The notes below the pieces were generated by a model that did no database searches, was not told the DNA's origin, and worked only from the letters and a program-made list of their open reading frames with translations. Below, one piece after another: positions 34,333 to 43,539 of a stretch of 64,000 nucleotides of DNA (positions within the stretch are counted from its first letter, which is position 1; every line of letters begins with the position of its first letter). The DNA comes from an uncultured Chitinophagaceae bacterium. GTDB taxonomy: Bacteria > Bacteroidota > Bacteroidia > Chitinophagales > Chitinophagaceae. A program made the position numbers and the translations under genes. The stretch covers positions 372,001 to 436,000 of the forward strand of contig CALGAP010000007.1 in the NCBI GenBank assembly GCA_937958995.1, given 5' to 3'.

Positions 34333-36246
34333 TTATTTCTTCTGCTCCGCCCGCTTCTTAATTTCCGCTGCCGGCATCGTCAGTATCCTGCCCTTCTGCT
34401 CCTTGCCCCGATAAGTTACTACGCGCAGGTTGGCCGCATCTTTCGGCATTTCCAGCGGACCGGAGTATTTGGGGTAAAAACGATCGGGAAACGAGTTGTC
34501 CCAGCTGTAATAAATATCGAGTCCTTCCACTTCGGTCGTCATCTCAATTACGGGCACGCCCTTCGCGTTCCTGGTGACCTTGAATATCGGCTCGTACATA
34601 CTGGGCGCGTACTTGATTTCCGCCACAACATGTCTTTCGAAGTGCTTTTCGACTCTTGCAATGAAATCATTCCAGTTCTTTCTTTCCTTCGGCGACCAAA
34701 CAGATTCTGCCACGGCAAAGGTGCGCGGGTACATCATGTACTGGGCATGACGCATATTCCAGATTTGTTCCGTCCAAAGGTTGGCTTGTCCGCCTTTGAT
34801 CAGTTTGGGATCCACACCATCCGGCACAGGTTCAAAATTATAGCTTGCTGTCAGGCGCACGCTGCTATACACCGGCGGTTCTATGACGGGATCGCCCTGC
34901 ATCAGGTCAACATACACATGGTTATTGGGGGCCATCACCACTTCGGCGCCCTGTTTGGCAGCAGCAATGCCGCCCTTGGTGCCGCGCCAGCTCATAACGG
35001 CTGAGTTGGGAGCCAAACCGCCTTCCAGTATTTCATCCCAGCCGATCATTTTTTTGCCTTTCGACTGAATGATCTTGTTCACCCTTTTCACAAAATAGCT
35101 TTGCACCGCGTGCATGTCTTTCAGGTTTTCTCTTTTCATGAGAGCTGCCACCTGCGGACTTTTTTCCCAGAAATTTTTCGCACACTCGTCGCCGCCCATA
35201 TGGATGTATTCAAAAGGAAACAGTTCTGCTACTTCGGTAAAGACCTTGTCGAGAAACTCATACACTTTTTCGTTGGCGGGGCAAAGGGTGTTATCGATCA
35301 ATGCTGAAAAGCCTGCGCTGCCTACACCCCATTGCATGAATTTTTCACCGCTGTTTACCACTTTCTTGCCGGGCGTGCAGCTGAGTTCGGGATAAGAAGC
35401 AACGGCCGCCATACTATGACCGGGCACATCCACTTCGGGCATGATGTTCACAAACCGCTCGGCTGCGTATTGCACCACCTCTTTAATGTCTTCGTGCGTA
35501 TAAAAACCGCCGGCTGTGCGAGGTTCATCGTCGGCGGGTTTTGAGAAAGTACCGAATGTGCCCACTTTGGGAACATTCCACGCACCTACTTCGGTCAGCC
35601 TGGGCAACGATTTGATCTCGATACGCCAGCCCTGGTCGTCGGTCAGATGCCAGTGAAACATGTTGAATTTATATTTCACCATATTATCTATAAACTCCTT
35701 CACCTGTTCTTTGGTAAAGAAGTGACGGGCCACATCCAGCATCATGCCGCGCCATGAAAAACGCGGGTAGTCGGTAATGCTTACCGCGGGCATTGCCCAT
35801 GTAATGTCTTTTACCACAGTTTTGCTTTCAATTTCCTTCGGTAATAATTGAAATACGGTCTGCACGCCATAAAACAAACCTGCGGCTGTGTTAGCGGTTA
35901 TTACCACGCGCTCGGTGGAAACATCGAGTGTATAACCTTCCTTTCCCAGTTCCTCTTCGGCAGGAGAATACAGGGAGAAGACAATGGTATTGGGATTGAC
36001 AGTGCCCTGCGGACGTTCGCCCAGCGTAAAGCCGGTAGCGCGTTGCACTTTTTCGCGCAGCGCTTTCACAGCACGTTGCACTTCGGGATTGTTGTCGGCA
36101 ATGATGCCGGTATTTTCATTCAACACAAAACGACCAGACTGCTTCTGAACAGAAACCGGCTGTGGAATGATAGCAATTTCAGCATCCTGGGCAATCACAA
36201 AGGAAAGGGAAAAGAGCAGGATTAAAGACAGGCTGAGTTTTTTCAT
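34333..36246 (-). CDS. Exported beta-N-acetylhexosaminidase, glycoside hydrolase family 20
   Basis: A 637-residue hydrolase removing terminal N-acetylhexosamine from chitin-type or peptidoglycan-derived glycans. Signal peptide ends SFVIAQ. Residues about 22-150 are the GH20 beta/alpha domain 2 (IIPQPVSVQKQSGRF); the TIM barrel follows with ISDYPRFSWRGMMLDVARHF, HWHLTDDQGWRIEI and the catalytic pair in YIHMGGDECAK, and WDEILEGGL. A C-terminal beta domain (Fn3-like) closes the protein; there is no T9SS domain. The start MKKLSLSL is chosen over a Met 54 codons upstream because the leader begins there. A 7-bp hairpin lies in its leader. Confidence 0.94.
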   Translation of the reverse strand: MKKLSLSLILLFSLSFVIAQDAEIAIIPQPVSVQKQSGRFVLNENTGIIADNNPEVQRAVKALREKVQRATGFTLGERPQGTVNPNTIVFSLYSPAEEELGKEGYTLDVSTERVVITANTAAGLFYGVQTVFQLLPKEIESKTVVKDITWAMPAVSITDYPRFSWRGMMLDVARHFFTKEQVKEFIDNMVKYKFNMFHWHLTDDQGWRIEIKSLPRLTEVGAWNVPKVGTFGTFSKPADDEPRTAGGFYTHEDIKEVVQYAAERFVNIMPEVDVPGHSMAAVASYPELSCTPGKKVVNSGEKFMQWGVGSAGFSALIDNTLCPANEKVYEFLDKVFTEVAELFPFEYIHMGGDECAKNFWEKSPQVAALMKRENLKDMHAVQSYFVKRVNKIIQSKGKKMIGWDEILEGGLAPNSAVMSWRGTKGGIAAAKQGAEVVMAPNNHVYVDLMQGDPVIEPPVYSSVRLTASYNFEPVPDGVDPKLIKGGQANLWTEQIWNMRHAQYMMYPRTFAVAESVWSPKERKNWNDFIARVEKHFERHVVAEIKYAPSMYEPIFKVTRNAKGVPVIEMTTEVEGLDIYYSWDNSFPDRFYPKYSGPLEMPKDAANLRVVTYRGKEQKGRILTMPAAEIKKRAEQKK

Positions 36247-36276
36247 AATTATTACAGATTTTGAGGGCGATTTATC

Positions 36277-36294
36277 AACGGGTTTATACCCGTT
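36277..36294. promoter_or_regulatory. Short palindrome between GH20 and USP genes
   Basis: AACGGGT / ACCCGTT, perfect 7-bp arms with a 4-base loop, in the divergent control region 31 bases from the GH20 start. It could be an operator or a leader hairpin. Confidence 0.35.
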
Positions 36295-36386
36295 TTTCAA
36301 CAGAGGCACAAGGTACAATATTCTGATATAGTGATAATTTGTATCTTTCGTTAAAATGTATCTTTCTATTAAAACCAGGTAAAACA

Positions 36387-37214
36387 ATGAAAAAATTTCT
36401 CGTTCCAACTGACTTTTCCGAGACCTCTAAAAATGCAGCGAACTATGCGGCGCAAATGGCAGCGCGTATTCCCGGTGCGAAAGTGATCTTAATAAATGTT
36501 TCAGACAAATTTACTGCCGGTTCAGATGGTTCACCACTGACAGAAACAAAAAAAGACCGCCGCACAATCCTGCAACAGGCATTAGCCCGTATGGGTGAGG
36601 AAATGCGCAGTCTTGCCAACGTAGAAATTGAATTTGTGATAGAGGAAGGTTCGTCACTCGTGGAAACACTCGAACGTTATGTGCGCCACAACGGAATCAA
36701 CATGATCGTGATGGGAATTACCGGCGCCTCTCGGTTGGAACAACTCTTCATCGGCAGCAATACCCTCGATATGGTAGATGCGGGAGTGTGCCCGGTGATG
36801 ATCGTACCACCCAACGCCAAATTCAAACCTATTCAAAATGTGCTTTTCGCGAGCGATTTTGAAAATGTTGACACCACCGTTCCCAAAGAACCGATTCGCC
36901 AGGTGTTTGACCTGTTCAAAGCCAACCTGCACGTGGTGAATGTTGACAGCGAACATTATGTTGAAATCACCGACGAGTATAAAAAAGAGCGCGATAAACT
37001 GGAAAAAATTCTCGCAGGCTACAACCCTGAATTTTATTTCATTCGCCAGTACGATTTCCTGGATGCGGTAAGCCAGTTCACGCAAGACAAAAACATCGAC
37101 GTGATTGTTACCGTTCCGAAAGAACGTTCTTTCCTGAGCGGACTCTTCAAAACCAGTCATACCAAGAAGCTGGCTTATCATAGCCATGTGCCGATTGTTG
37201 CTGTGCATGAGTAG
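36387..37214 (+). CDS. Tandem-domain universal stress protein
   Basis: A 275-residue cytoplasmic protein with two UspA domains. Domain 1 (1-145): KKFLVPTDFSETSKNA and the nucleotide-binding loop GITGASRLEQLFIGSNT, a canonical G-x2-G-x9-G-S/N, so ATP binding is likely. Domain 2 (150-275): NVLFASDFENVD and VPKERSFLSGLFKTSHTKKL, where the Gly loop is lost. The chosen ATG starts the first beta strand; an upstream Met would add 16 unlikely residues. Divergent from GH20. TATCTTTC-like boxes near 36343 and 36359 may be its promoter. A terminator follows. Confidence 0.92.
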   Translation: MKKFLVPTDFSETSKNAANYAAQMAARIPGAKVILINVSDKFTAGSDGSPLTETKKDRRTILQQALARMGEEMRSLANVEIEFVIEEGSSLVETLERYVRHNGINMIVMGITGASRLEQLFIGSNTLDMVDAGVCPVMIVPPNAKFKPIQNVLFASDFENVDTTVPKEPIRQVFDLFKANLHVVNVDSEHYVEITDEYKKERDKLEKILAGYNPEFYFIRQYDFLDAVSQFTQDKNIDVIVTVPKERSFLSGLFKTSHTKKLAYHSHVPIVAVHE

Positions 37215-37262
37215 ACAAATGCCAAATCACAGGCATCAACAACACAATAAGCATCAAATCAT

Positions 37263-37297
37263 AAATCCCAAAAGCGGCTAAAACCCTTTTGGGATTT
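37263..37297 (+). terminator. Rho-independent terminator of the USP gene
   Basis: Perfect 12-bp arms AAATCCCAAAAG / CTTTTGGGATTT, followed by a T-run. Confidence 0.9.
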
Positions 37298-37367
37298 TTT
37301 TATTGATATTTTTTTGGAACTTGGTATTTGTGATTGGAGAATTTCTTTCGGATTTAAAAATTATCCC

Positions 37368-38276
37368 ATGTTGAGCTTCAGCCACGAGGTGTTTATAGAA
37401 GTTGCAAAAAACCTGAGCTTTTCGAAGGCGGCAGAGGCTTTGTATATCAGTCAGCCCGCAATTACGAAGCATATACAATCGCTGGAGAAAAATTATAAGG
37501 TGAGTCTGTTTGAGAGAAAAGGAAATTCAGTGGCACTGACTGCAGAGGGAAAAATATTGCTCGAACATCTCGTGAAGGCGCGGGAGTTGCAGCGTCAACT
37601 CGAATTTGAAATTACGAGACAAAAAAATCTGCAACTGGCAAAGGGATCGCTTACGCTGGGCACAAGTACTACTATTTCGCTATATGTAATTCCGCCAGTG
37701 TTTTCCGCCTTTCACCAGCGGTACCCCAATATTGAACTGAAACTGGTGAACCGCAACTCAGAAAATATCCTCAAAGCCCTCCTCGATCATGAAATTGACC
37801 TGGCGGTGATGGAGGGTAAAAACAATATTACGTCGGTGAAATACCAGTTCTTTTTAGCGGATGAAGTGATACCCGTTTGCAGCGCCAAAAGCGAACTGGC
37901 AAAACGCAAATTCATTCATCCCGAAGAATTGAAAAACCTGCCTGTAGCTTTGCGCGAGCGCGGATCGGGCACACTGGCGGCCGTGGCCGAGGCTTTACAG
38001 AAATACAAAATCAGCATTGGCGATCTGAAGCACAAAATTGTGCTGGGAGGAACGGAAGCCCTGAAAAATTTCCTGCTCGACGATACCTGCCTGGGGTTTT
38101 TGCCCCTGCGTTCGGTGGCGCGACAACTGAAAAACGGCGAACTGGTGAGGCTACATGTGACAGGACTGCATATCGATCGTGCTTTTTATTTTGTGCAGCG
38201 CCGCGGGTCGGAATCAGACAAAATCAACCAGCTTTTTATCAAACTGGCCGCCAGTCATTATAACAAAAAGTTATAG
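37368..38276 (+). CDS. LysR-family transcriptional regulator
   Basis: A 302-residue regulator: N-terminal winged helix (FIEVAKNLSFSKAAEALYIS, QPAITKHIQSLEKNYKVSLF) and a two-lobe periplasmic-binding-like effector domain from residue 90 (GSLTLGTSTTISLYVIPPVF). Ligand unknown; relatives of the CysB/CbbR kind are similar. The ATG at MLSFSHEVF is preferred to a Met 18 codons upstream in a T-rich run after a terminator. It is followed after 65 bases by threonine synthase on the same strand, but a regulatory link is only suggested by position. Confidence 0.92.
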   Translation: MLSFSHEVFIEVAKNLSFSKAAEALYISQPAITKHIQSLEKNYKVSLFERKGNSVALTAEGKILLEHLVKARELQRQLEFEITRQKNLQLAKGSLTLGTSTTISLYVIPPVFSAFHQRYPNIELKLVNRNSENILKALLDHEIDLAVMEGKNNITSVKYQFFLADEVIPVCSAKSELAKRKFIHPEELKNLPVALRERGSGTLAAVAEALQKYKISIGDLKHKIVLGGTEALKNFLLDDTCLGFLPLRSVARQLKNGELVRLHVTGLHIDRAFYFVQRRGSESDKINQLFIKLAASHYNKKL

Positions 38277-38341
38277 CATATAAGCAATCGGTATTACCTT
38301 CTCTGCAGCGGCGGACTACTTTTACATTGTCATTGAGGAGT

Positions 38342-39517
38342 ATGAAAGTAGTCAACCAGATCAGTTCGTTATCGAATTTAGTGTGTGCGAAATGTGGCGA
38401 ATCCTATAGTATTTTCCAGCCGCAGACCTATGCTAACTGTTGCCATCAACCGTTGGTGGCTCAGTATGAATTTCCGGGTACATTTACCAAACAAATATTG
38501 TGTAACCGCCCAGCCACTATGTGGCGCTATAAAGATGTATTGCCGGTATTTGAAGAAGAACATATAGTGAGTCTCGGCGAAGGTATGACGCCCATCCTGG
38601 ACCTTTCGCGGTTGCGTGCCATATATGAAATACCGCACCTGCAGATGAAGGATGAGAGCAAAAACCCCACGGGATCGTTCAAGGCGCGCGGTTTGAGTGC
38701 GGCTGTTTCCAAAGCAAAAGAATTCGGCGCCACCGCCTGCATCATTCCCACAGCAGGCAATGCTGGTGGAGCCCTGGCTGCGTACTGCGCTGCGGCCGGC
38801 ATGGATGCCATTGTGGTGATGCCGCGTCATACGCCCCAGGTATTCAAAGACGAATGCCAGTTGTATGGTGCGCGACTGGTACTGGTTGACGGGCTGATCA
38901 GCGACTGTGCCAAAGCAGTGGCGAAGATCAAGGAAACCACGCCCTGTTTTGATGTATCAACCCTAAAAGAGCCATATCGTCTCGAAGGTAAGAAAACCAT
39001 GGGTTATGAAATGGCCGAGCAAAACGGCTGGTCGCTGCCCGACGTCATTCTCTACCCCACTGGCGGCGGCACAGGACTGATTGGTATGTGGAAAGCCTTC
39101 AGAGAAATGCAAGCCATGGGTTGGATTGGCAAGAAGTTGCCGCGCATGATCGCCGTGCAGGCAGAAAACTGTCAACCCATCGTTGAAACCTGGAAAGGCA
39201 ATCAGTCCAACGCGAAAAGCTATATTGGCAAACCATCATTGGCCAATGGTCTTGCTGTACCCAATCCTTTCGCTGAAGATATGATACTGCAGGTGCTGCG
39301 CGAATCGAATGGTCTGCCGATAGCGATCAGCGACGCAGACATGATTGCCGGTGTAAAGGAAATTGCGCGTGAAGAAGGCTTGCTGATTGCACCTGAAGGT
39401 GCTGCATTGTGGAAGGCATTGCAGATGTTGATTGGCAACGGAACGGTTCAGCGCGATGAAAAAATACTGCTTTTAAACACAGGATCAGGATACAAATATC
39501 TTGAGAACATTATTTGA
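38342..39517 (+). CDS. thrC: Threonine synthase (PLP-dependent)
   Basis: Final step of threonine synthesis from O-phosphohomoserine, 391 residues from ATG (a TTG 15 bases upstream could extend it). Fold type II PLP enzyme: the Schiff-base Lys is in NPTGSFKARGL and a phosphate-binding loop in PTGGGTGLIG. The N-terminal 35 residues carry VCAKCGESY and NCCHQPL, a zinc-ribbon-like Cys cluster common in one class of threonine synthases. GAGGAG lies immediately before the ATG, an unusually clear Shine-Dalgarno. No thrA/thrB is adjacent, so the pathway is scattered. Threonine synthase-like homologs of unknown substrate exist, a small caveat. Confidence 0.85.
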   Translation: MKVVNQISSLSNLVCAKCGESYSIFQPQTYANCCHQPLVAQYEFPGTFTKQILCNRPATMWRYKDVLPVFEEEHIVSLGEGMTPILDLSRLRAIYEIPHLQMKDESKNPTGSFKARGLSAAVSKAKEFGATACIIPTAGNAGGALAAYCAAAGMDAIVVMPRHTPQVFKDECQLYGARLVLVDGLISDCAKAVAKIKETTPCFDVSTLKEPYRLEGKKTMGYEMAEQNGWSLPDVILYPTGGGTGLIGMWKAFREMQAMGWIGKKLPRMIAVQAENCQPIVETWKGNQSNAKSYIGKPSLANGLAVPNPFAEDMILQVLRESNGLPIAISDADMIAGVKEIAREEGLLIAPEGAALWKALQMLIGNGTVQRDEKILLLNTGSGYKYLENII

Positions 39518-39542
39518 TTCGAGGATGTAAGGGTTAAAGGGT

Positions 39543-39568
39543 AAGCCGGTTCATTACAGAGCCGGCTT
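39543..39568 (+). terminator. Terminator of the threonine synthase gene
   Basis: Arms AAGCCGG / CCGGCTT with a 12-base loop, followed by T-run (TTTTTTC). It also lies just past the end of the leftward agmatine deiminase gene. Confidence 0.85.
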
Positions 39569-39571
39569 TTT

Positions 39572-40627
39572 TCATACCGCCGGTTCCTGCTGACTCAGGC
39601 AATGAAAACTGCCCAAACCCCAGATAATATCTGTTGAATCGATACCCACCACCTCCCTGTCGGGAAAGCATTCCTGGATTATCTGCAGCGCCCGGTCGTC
39701 GCGCCTGCTGCGGAATGTGGGAACAATCACAGAACGGTTAGCGATGTAGAAGTTGGCGTATGAGGCCGGCAGTCGCTGGTCTTCATAAATCACCTCTTCC
39801 GGCATAGGCAGCTCGATAATGTTCAATTGCTTGCCGTTAAGCAGGCGCATGCCTTTGAGTTGTTTCAGGTTATGTTGCAGGAGTCCGTAGTTGTCGTCGT
39901 TTTTGTTTTCCTCGACCACGGTCAGCACTGTGTCGGCGTTGACAAAACGAACGGTATCGTCAATATGGCCATCGGTATCGTCGCCGACAATTCCTTCATC
40001 AACCCAGAGTACTTGCTCAACGCCATAATAATTCACCAGGTATTCGGTGATCTGTGATTTGTCGAGTGTGGGGTTGCGATTTGGATTCAACAGGCACGAG
40101 GTGGAGGTCATCAGCGTACCCGCACCATTGAATTCTACCGAACCGCCTTCCATTACGATGCCGGGATGGAAGACTTTCAATCCCAGTTTCTGGGCGATGA
40201 GCGTGGGAATAACATCATCGAGATCGTATGGAGGATATTTATCGCCCCACGCATTGTAGCCCCAGTCCACGATGACCTTGCCGCCCTTACCGTTCACCAG
40301 GAATGCCGGACCATGATCGCGGCACCAGGCATCATTGGTGGGATGGAAATAGAATTCTACTTTATCGAGGTTGACGCCCGCCTCGCTTAAGTGTTGCAAG
40401 GCGAAAGTCTTCATGGCTTCATCGGCAACGTTGATGCATACTTTCTCGCCTTTGGTAAGCTCTTTGATAAATTGTGCATACGGTGCATAGATCGTATGGA
40501 TCTTGCCGGGCCAGCTGGCTTCTTTGTGCGGCCAGCTCAGCCAGGTAGCGACGTGCGGAGCAAACTCGGCAGGGAAATAATAACCCAGCTCTTTGGGAGT
40601 AGGTGAATCAGGAAATACAACAGCCAT
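39572..40627 (-). CDS. aguA: Agmatine deiminase
   Basis: Converts agmatine to N-carbamoylputrescine, 351 residues, peptidyl-arginine-deiminase-like pentein fold. Motifs: WLSWPHKEASWPG, NDAWCRDHGPAFLVN, EGGSVEFNGAGTLMTS, DDTDGHIDDTVRFV, and the catalytic Cys close to the C-terminus (LGSFHCLSQQEP). Second gene of an operon with aguB, with only 9 bases between. This pair completes arginine-derived putrescine synthesis; the speA gene for arginine decarboxylase is not in the window. Confidence 0.96.
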   Translation of the reverse strand: MAVVFPDSPTPKELGYYFPAEFAPHVATWLSWPHKEASWPGKIHTIYAPYAQFIKELTKGEKVCINVADEAMKTFALQHLSEAGVNLDKVEFYFHPTNDAWCRDHGPAFLVNGKGGKVIVDWGYNAWGDKYPPYDLDDVIPTLIAQKLGLKVFHPGIVMEGGSVEFNGAGTLMTSTSCLLNPNRNPTLDKSQITEYLVNYYGVEQVLWVDEGIVGDDTDGHIDDTVRFVNADTVLTVVEENKNDDNYGLLQHNLKQLKGMRLLNGKQLNIIELPMPEEVIYEDQRLPASYANFYIANRSVIVPTFRSRRDDRALQIIQECFPDREVVGIDSTDIIWGLGSFHCLSQQEPAV

Positions 40628-40636
40628 TGCTAAAGC

Positions 40637-41515
40637 TTAAATTTCTTCGTCAATAAAACGCCGGGTGATCGGCTGGTAAGAATCTATGCGGCGGTCGCGC
40701 AGGAAGGGCCAGTGCGTCCGGTAGCGGTCGGTCTTCTCAGTATCGAGTTCCACCACTGCTACCTCTTCCTGGTCGTGCGAAGCCTGGTACATAATGGTGC
40801 CGAAAGGATTGGCAACAAAAGAACCACCCCAGAATTTCATGGCCCCATTCTGCTCCAGTCCTACCCTGTTCACGCTCACCACATGTACGCCATTGGCCAC
40901 GGCATGGCTGCGTTGGATGGTTTGCCAGGCATTGTATTGCTCGGTATTCGTGGCTTCGTCCTGGCTGGTAGCCCATCCAATGGCTGTAGGATAAAATAAG
41001 ATCTCAGCACCCATCAGCGCGGTGATACGTGCCGCTTCAGGATACCATTGATCCCAGCAAATCAACACGCCGATGGTGCCAAATTTTGTTTTAAAGACTT
41101 TATATCCCAGGTCGCCGGGAGTAAAATAAAATTTCTCGTAGTAAGCCGGATCATCGGGGATATGCATCTTGCGATACTTTCCCAGGTAGGTGCCGTCGGC
41201 ATCCAGCACGGCAGTGGTATTGTGATAAACGCCTTGCGTTCTTTTTTCAAACAGCGAAGCAATGATCACCACGCCTTCCTCAGCCGCTACTTTGCTCAAC
41301 GCTTCGGTAGAGGGGCCGGGAATCGGTTCGGCCAGCCTGAAGTTGTCGTAATCTTCCACATCGCAGAAATAAAGCGAGGTAAACAACTCCTGCAGGCATA
41401 CGATCTGCGCGCCTTTTTTGGCGGCTTCGCGCACTTTTGAAATAGCCTTTTGCAGATTGGCTTCCTTATCCGCCGTGCAACTCATCTGCACGAGACCTAC
41501 TTTAACTTTTGACAT
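40637..41515 (-). CDS. aguB: N-carbamoylputrescine amidase
   Basis: A nitrilase-superfamily amidase, 292 residues, hydrolysing N-carbamoylputrescine to putrescine. Catalytic triad residues are visible: Glu in VCLQELFTSLYF, Lys in GKYRKMHIPDDP and Cys in GVLICWDQWYPEAARI. First gene of the aguB-aguA operon. The desaturase gene on the same strand ends 27 bases upstream. Length and motifs are standard. Confidence 0.96.
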   Translation of the reverse strand: MSKVKVGLVQMSCTADKEANLQKAISKVREAAKKGAQIVCLQELFTSLYFCDVEDYDNFRLAEPIPGPSTEALSKVAAEEGVVIIASLFEKRTQGVYHNTTAVLDADGTYLGKYRKMHIPDDPAYYEKFYFTPGDLGYKVFKTKFGTIGVLICWDQWYPEAARITALMGAEILFYPTAIGWATSQDEATNTEQYNAWQTIQRSHAVANGVHVVSVNRVGLEQNGAMKFWGGSFVANPFGTIMYQASHDQEEVAVVELDTEKTDRYRTHWPFLRDRRIDSYQPITRRFIDEEI

Positions 41516-41542
41516 GGCGCAAAGTTATGAAAGTTTCAGGCA

Positions 41543-42610
41543 CTACTTCCGCCCCATTTGCTTCAGGAACGCCACATGCGATGCTACGGCATAGCGCACG
41601 CGCGGGTATTCGATGTAAACGAGACCATAGTCCTGGCACGCCTGGCGGATAATCTTGCTGATAGCAGGATAATGTATGTGAGATATCTTGGGAAACAGGT
41701 GATGTTCGATCTGGAAATTCAATCCACCAAGCAACCAGCATACCACTTTGTTTCGGGTAGCAAAATTGGCTGTGGTCTTGATCTGGTGAACAGCCCACTC
41801 GTCTTCCATTTTATTGGTAACCGGGTTGGGCGTGGGGAAAGCAGTATGCTCCACAGTGTGCGCCAACTGGAATACGATACTGAGCACCAGTCCGGCCACC
41901 AGCGTAAAGATCAGGAAGCTGATTAGCCACGATGAAAAACCGACCATATATATAGGCAGACCAACAAACAGGAAGAGATGGAACAATTTGAAACCCCAGA
42001 AAATGATATGGTCGTACAATTTCATTTTCTTCAGCGGCATATTGCCCACCTTGCTCTTGAAATATTTTTGATAGTCCAGCACGAAGATCCACACCAGGTA
42101 CAGGAGTGAATATAATACCCAGAAATAGATGTGCTGGTACTTGTGCATCTTGTATTTCTTCTGGTTGGCGCTCATGCGCAGCCAGGGTTGGATATCTATA
42201 TCGTCATCGATTCCTTCAACATTGGTATAAGCGTGGTGAATCACATTATGCTTCATGTTCCACATAAAGCTGTTGCCGCCAAGAATATTCAGCGAAAAAG
42301 CGGCGAGATTGTTAACCCATCTGTATTTGCTGAAGCTTCCGTGCGCGCCATCGTGCATCACATTGAAGCCGATTGCTGCAACAACGCCACCCAGAATCAC
42401 GCTTTCAATAATCTGAAAGAAAACCGGGGGAGTAAAAAATACGAGATGAATGTAAATGGCAACAAAAAGCACCATCAAAATGACGGCCTTGATAAATAAA
42501 CTGTAGTTGCCTGTGGTAGATTTTCCAACTTCCTTGAAGTATTCACTGATGCGGTTTTTCAAATCGGCATGAAATGAATGGGGGATACTGGAAAATTTTG
42601 GAGCGGCCAT
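41543..42610 (-). CDS. Fatty acid desaturase (acyl-lipid/acyl-CoA type)
   Basis: A 355-residue inner membrane di-iron enzyme. The three His boxes are HDGAHGSF, HNVIHHAYTN and QIEHHLFPKISH, the pattern of front-end/linoleoyl-CoA desaturase-like proteins. About four to six membrane segments (for example SLFIKAVILMVLFVAIYIHL and SWLISFLIFTLVAGLVLSIV). It introduces a double bond to adjust membrane fluidity. Regiospecificity cannot be read. Same strand as aguB downstream (27-base gap). Confidence 0.94.
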   Translation of the reverse strand: MAAPKFSSIPHSFHADLKNRISEYFKEVGKSTTGNYSLFIKAVILMVLFVAIYIHLVFFTPPVFFQIIESVILGGVVAAIGFNVMHDGAHGSFSKYRWVNNLAAFSLNILGGNSFMWNMKHNVIHHAYTNVEGIDDDIDIQPWLRMSANQKKYKMHKYQHIYFWVLYSLLYLVWIFVLDYQKYFKSKVGNMPLKKMKLYDHIIFWGFKLFHLFLFVGLPIYMVGFSSWLISFLIFTLVAGLVLSIVFQLAHTVEHTAFPTPNPVTNKMEDEWAVHQIKTTANFATRNKVVCWLLGGLNFQIEHHLFPKISHIHYPAISKIIRQACQDYGLVYIEYPRVRYAVASHVAFLKQMGRK

Positions 42611-42766
42611 TAGAAATAATTAACAATGATTAAGAAAAGACAAATATACACTTAGAAAAGCACAAAGAGCAGGCCACAAGGGCCAAATAATTCACAATAT
42701 TCGGAAACCTTGATTTCGCAATTGCCTGGCAACAGATGTTTTATCCTACACCCTATACCCGCCACC

Positions 42767-43501
42767 TTAAGTTTCCATCTGCAACAAAGCATCCAGGTTG
42801 CTGATTCCTATTTTCTTCTCGCTGACGAAGCCTTCTCCATATTTAACGCCAATTCTCTTCCCAAGCATACGTGCGCGGCCAATAATACTTTCTAAAAAGT
42901 CCGGCGTAGAGATATAGGTTTGTGGACCGTCTTCAGATTCAGGTGTGTGAAATTGGGTAGAATATGCCTCAATTGCCTTCATTCGCTGGTCAAATACATC
43001 GCTGATATCCACAATCAGGTCGGGTTCGTGGTACCAGTCTTGCAGGTAGTGCAGAACGTATTTGGGACGCCAGTGCGGCTGCAATTCGCCTTTATCGTCG
43101 CGGGTTTCAATTTTGCGCAAACCCGATAAGTAACAGGCCGTAGCGATCAGATGACCCGCGCGGCCATGATCGGGGTGACGATCATGCAGGGCGTTGGCCA
43201 GCACAATCTCGGGTTGAAACTTGCGGATATAGTGAATAAGCTTAAGCTGATGTTCCTCATCATTTCGGAAAAACCCGTCACGCATCTTACAATTCTCGCG
43301 CACATGAACGCCCAGGATTTTGGCCGCTTTGGCCGCTTCGGCATAGCGGGTTTCCACGGTACCTCTCGTGCCCAACTCGCCTTGCGTCAGGTCGAGAATG
43401 CCGGCTTTCTTGCCTCGCCTGATCTCGTTGAGCAATGTGCCGGAACAACTCAATTCCACATCATCGGGATGAACGCCGATGGCTAAAACGTCTAATTTCA
43501 T
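42767..43501 (-). CDS. bshB1: Bacillithiol biosynthesis deacetylase BshB1
   Basis: A 244-residue zinc deacetylase of the LmbE/PIG-L fold that removes acetate from GlcNAc-malate in bacillithiol synthesis. Starts MKLDVLAIGVHPDDVELSCS, where HPDD is the zinc/catalytic site; LTQGELGTRGTVETRYAEA and DRHPDHGRAGHLI complete the active site. The upstream Met 19 codons earlier falls in the serine hydrolase gene's stop region and is rejected. bshA and bshC are not in the window; Bacteroidota commonly carry bacillithiol genes dispersed. Confidence 0.93.
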   Translation of the reverse strand: MKLDVLAIGVHPDDVELSCSGTLLNEIRRGKKAGILDLTQGELGTRGTVETRYAEAAKAAKILGVHVRENCKMRDGFFRNDEEHQLKLIHYIRKFQPEIVLANALHDRHPDHGRAGHLIATACYLSGLRKIETRDDKGELQPHWRPKYVLHYLQDWYHEPDLIVDISDVFDQRMKAIEAYSTQFHTPESEDGPQTYISTPDFLESIIGRARMLGKRIGVKYGEGFVSEKKIGISNLDALLQMET

Positions 43502-43539
43502 ATGACTAATTAAAGTCGCAAGATAATGAGTTTCGGGTT

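Noticed and set aside
34321..35004. 227-residue open frame opposite the GH20 gene
   Set aside because: Fully antisense to a well-supported GH20 coding region; no recognisable domain.
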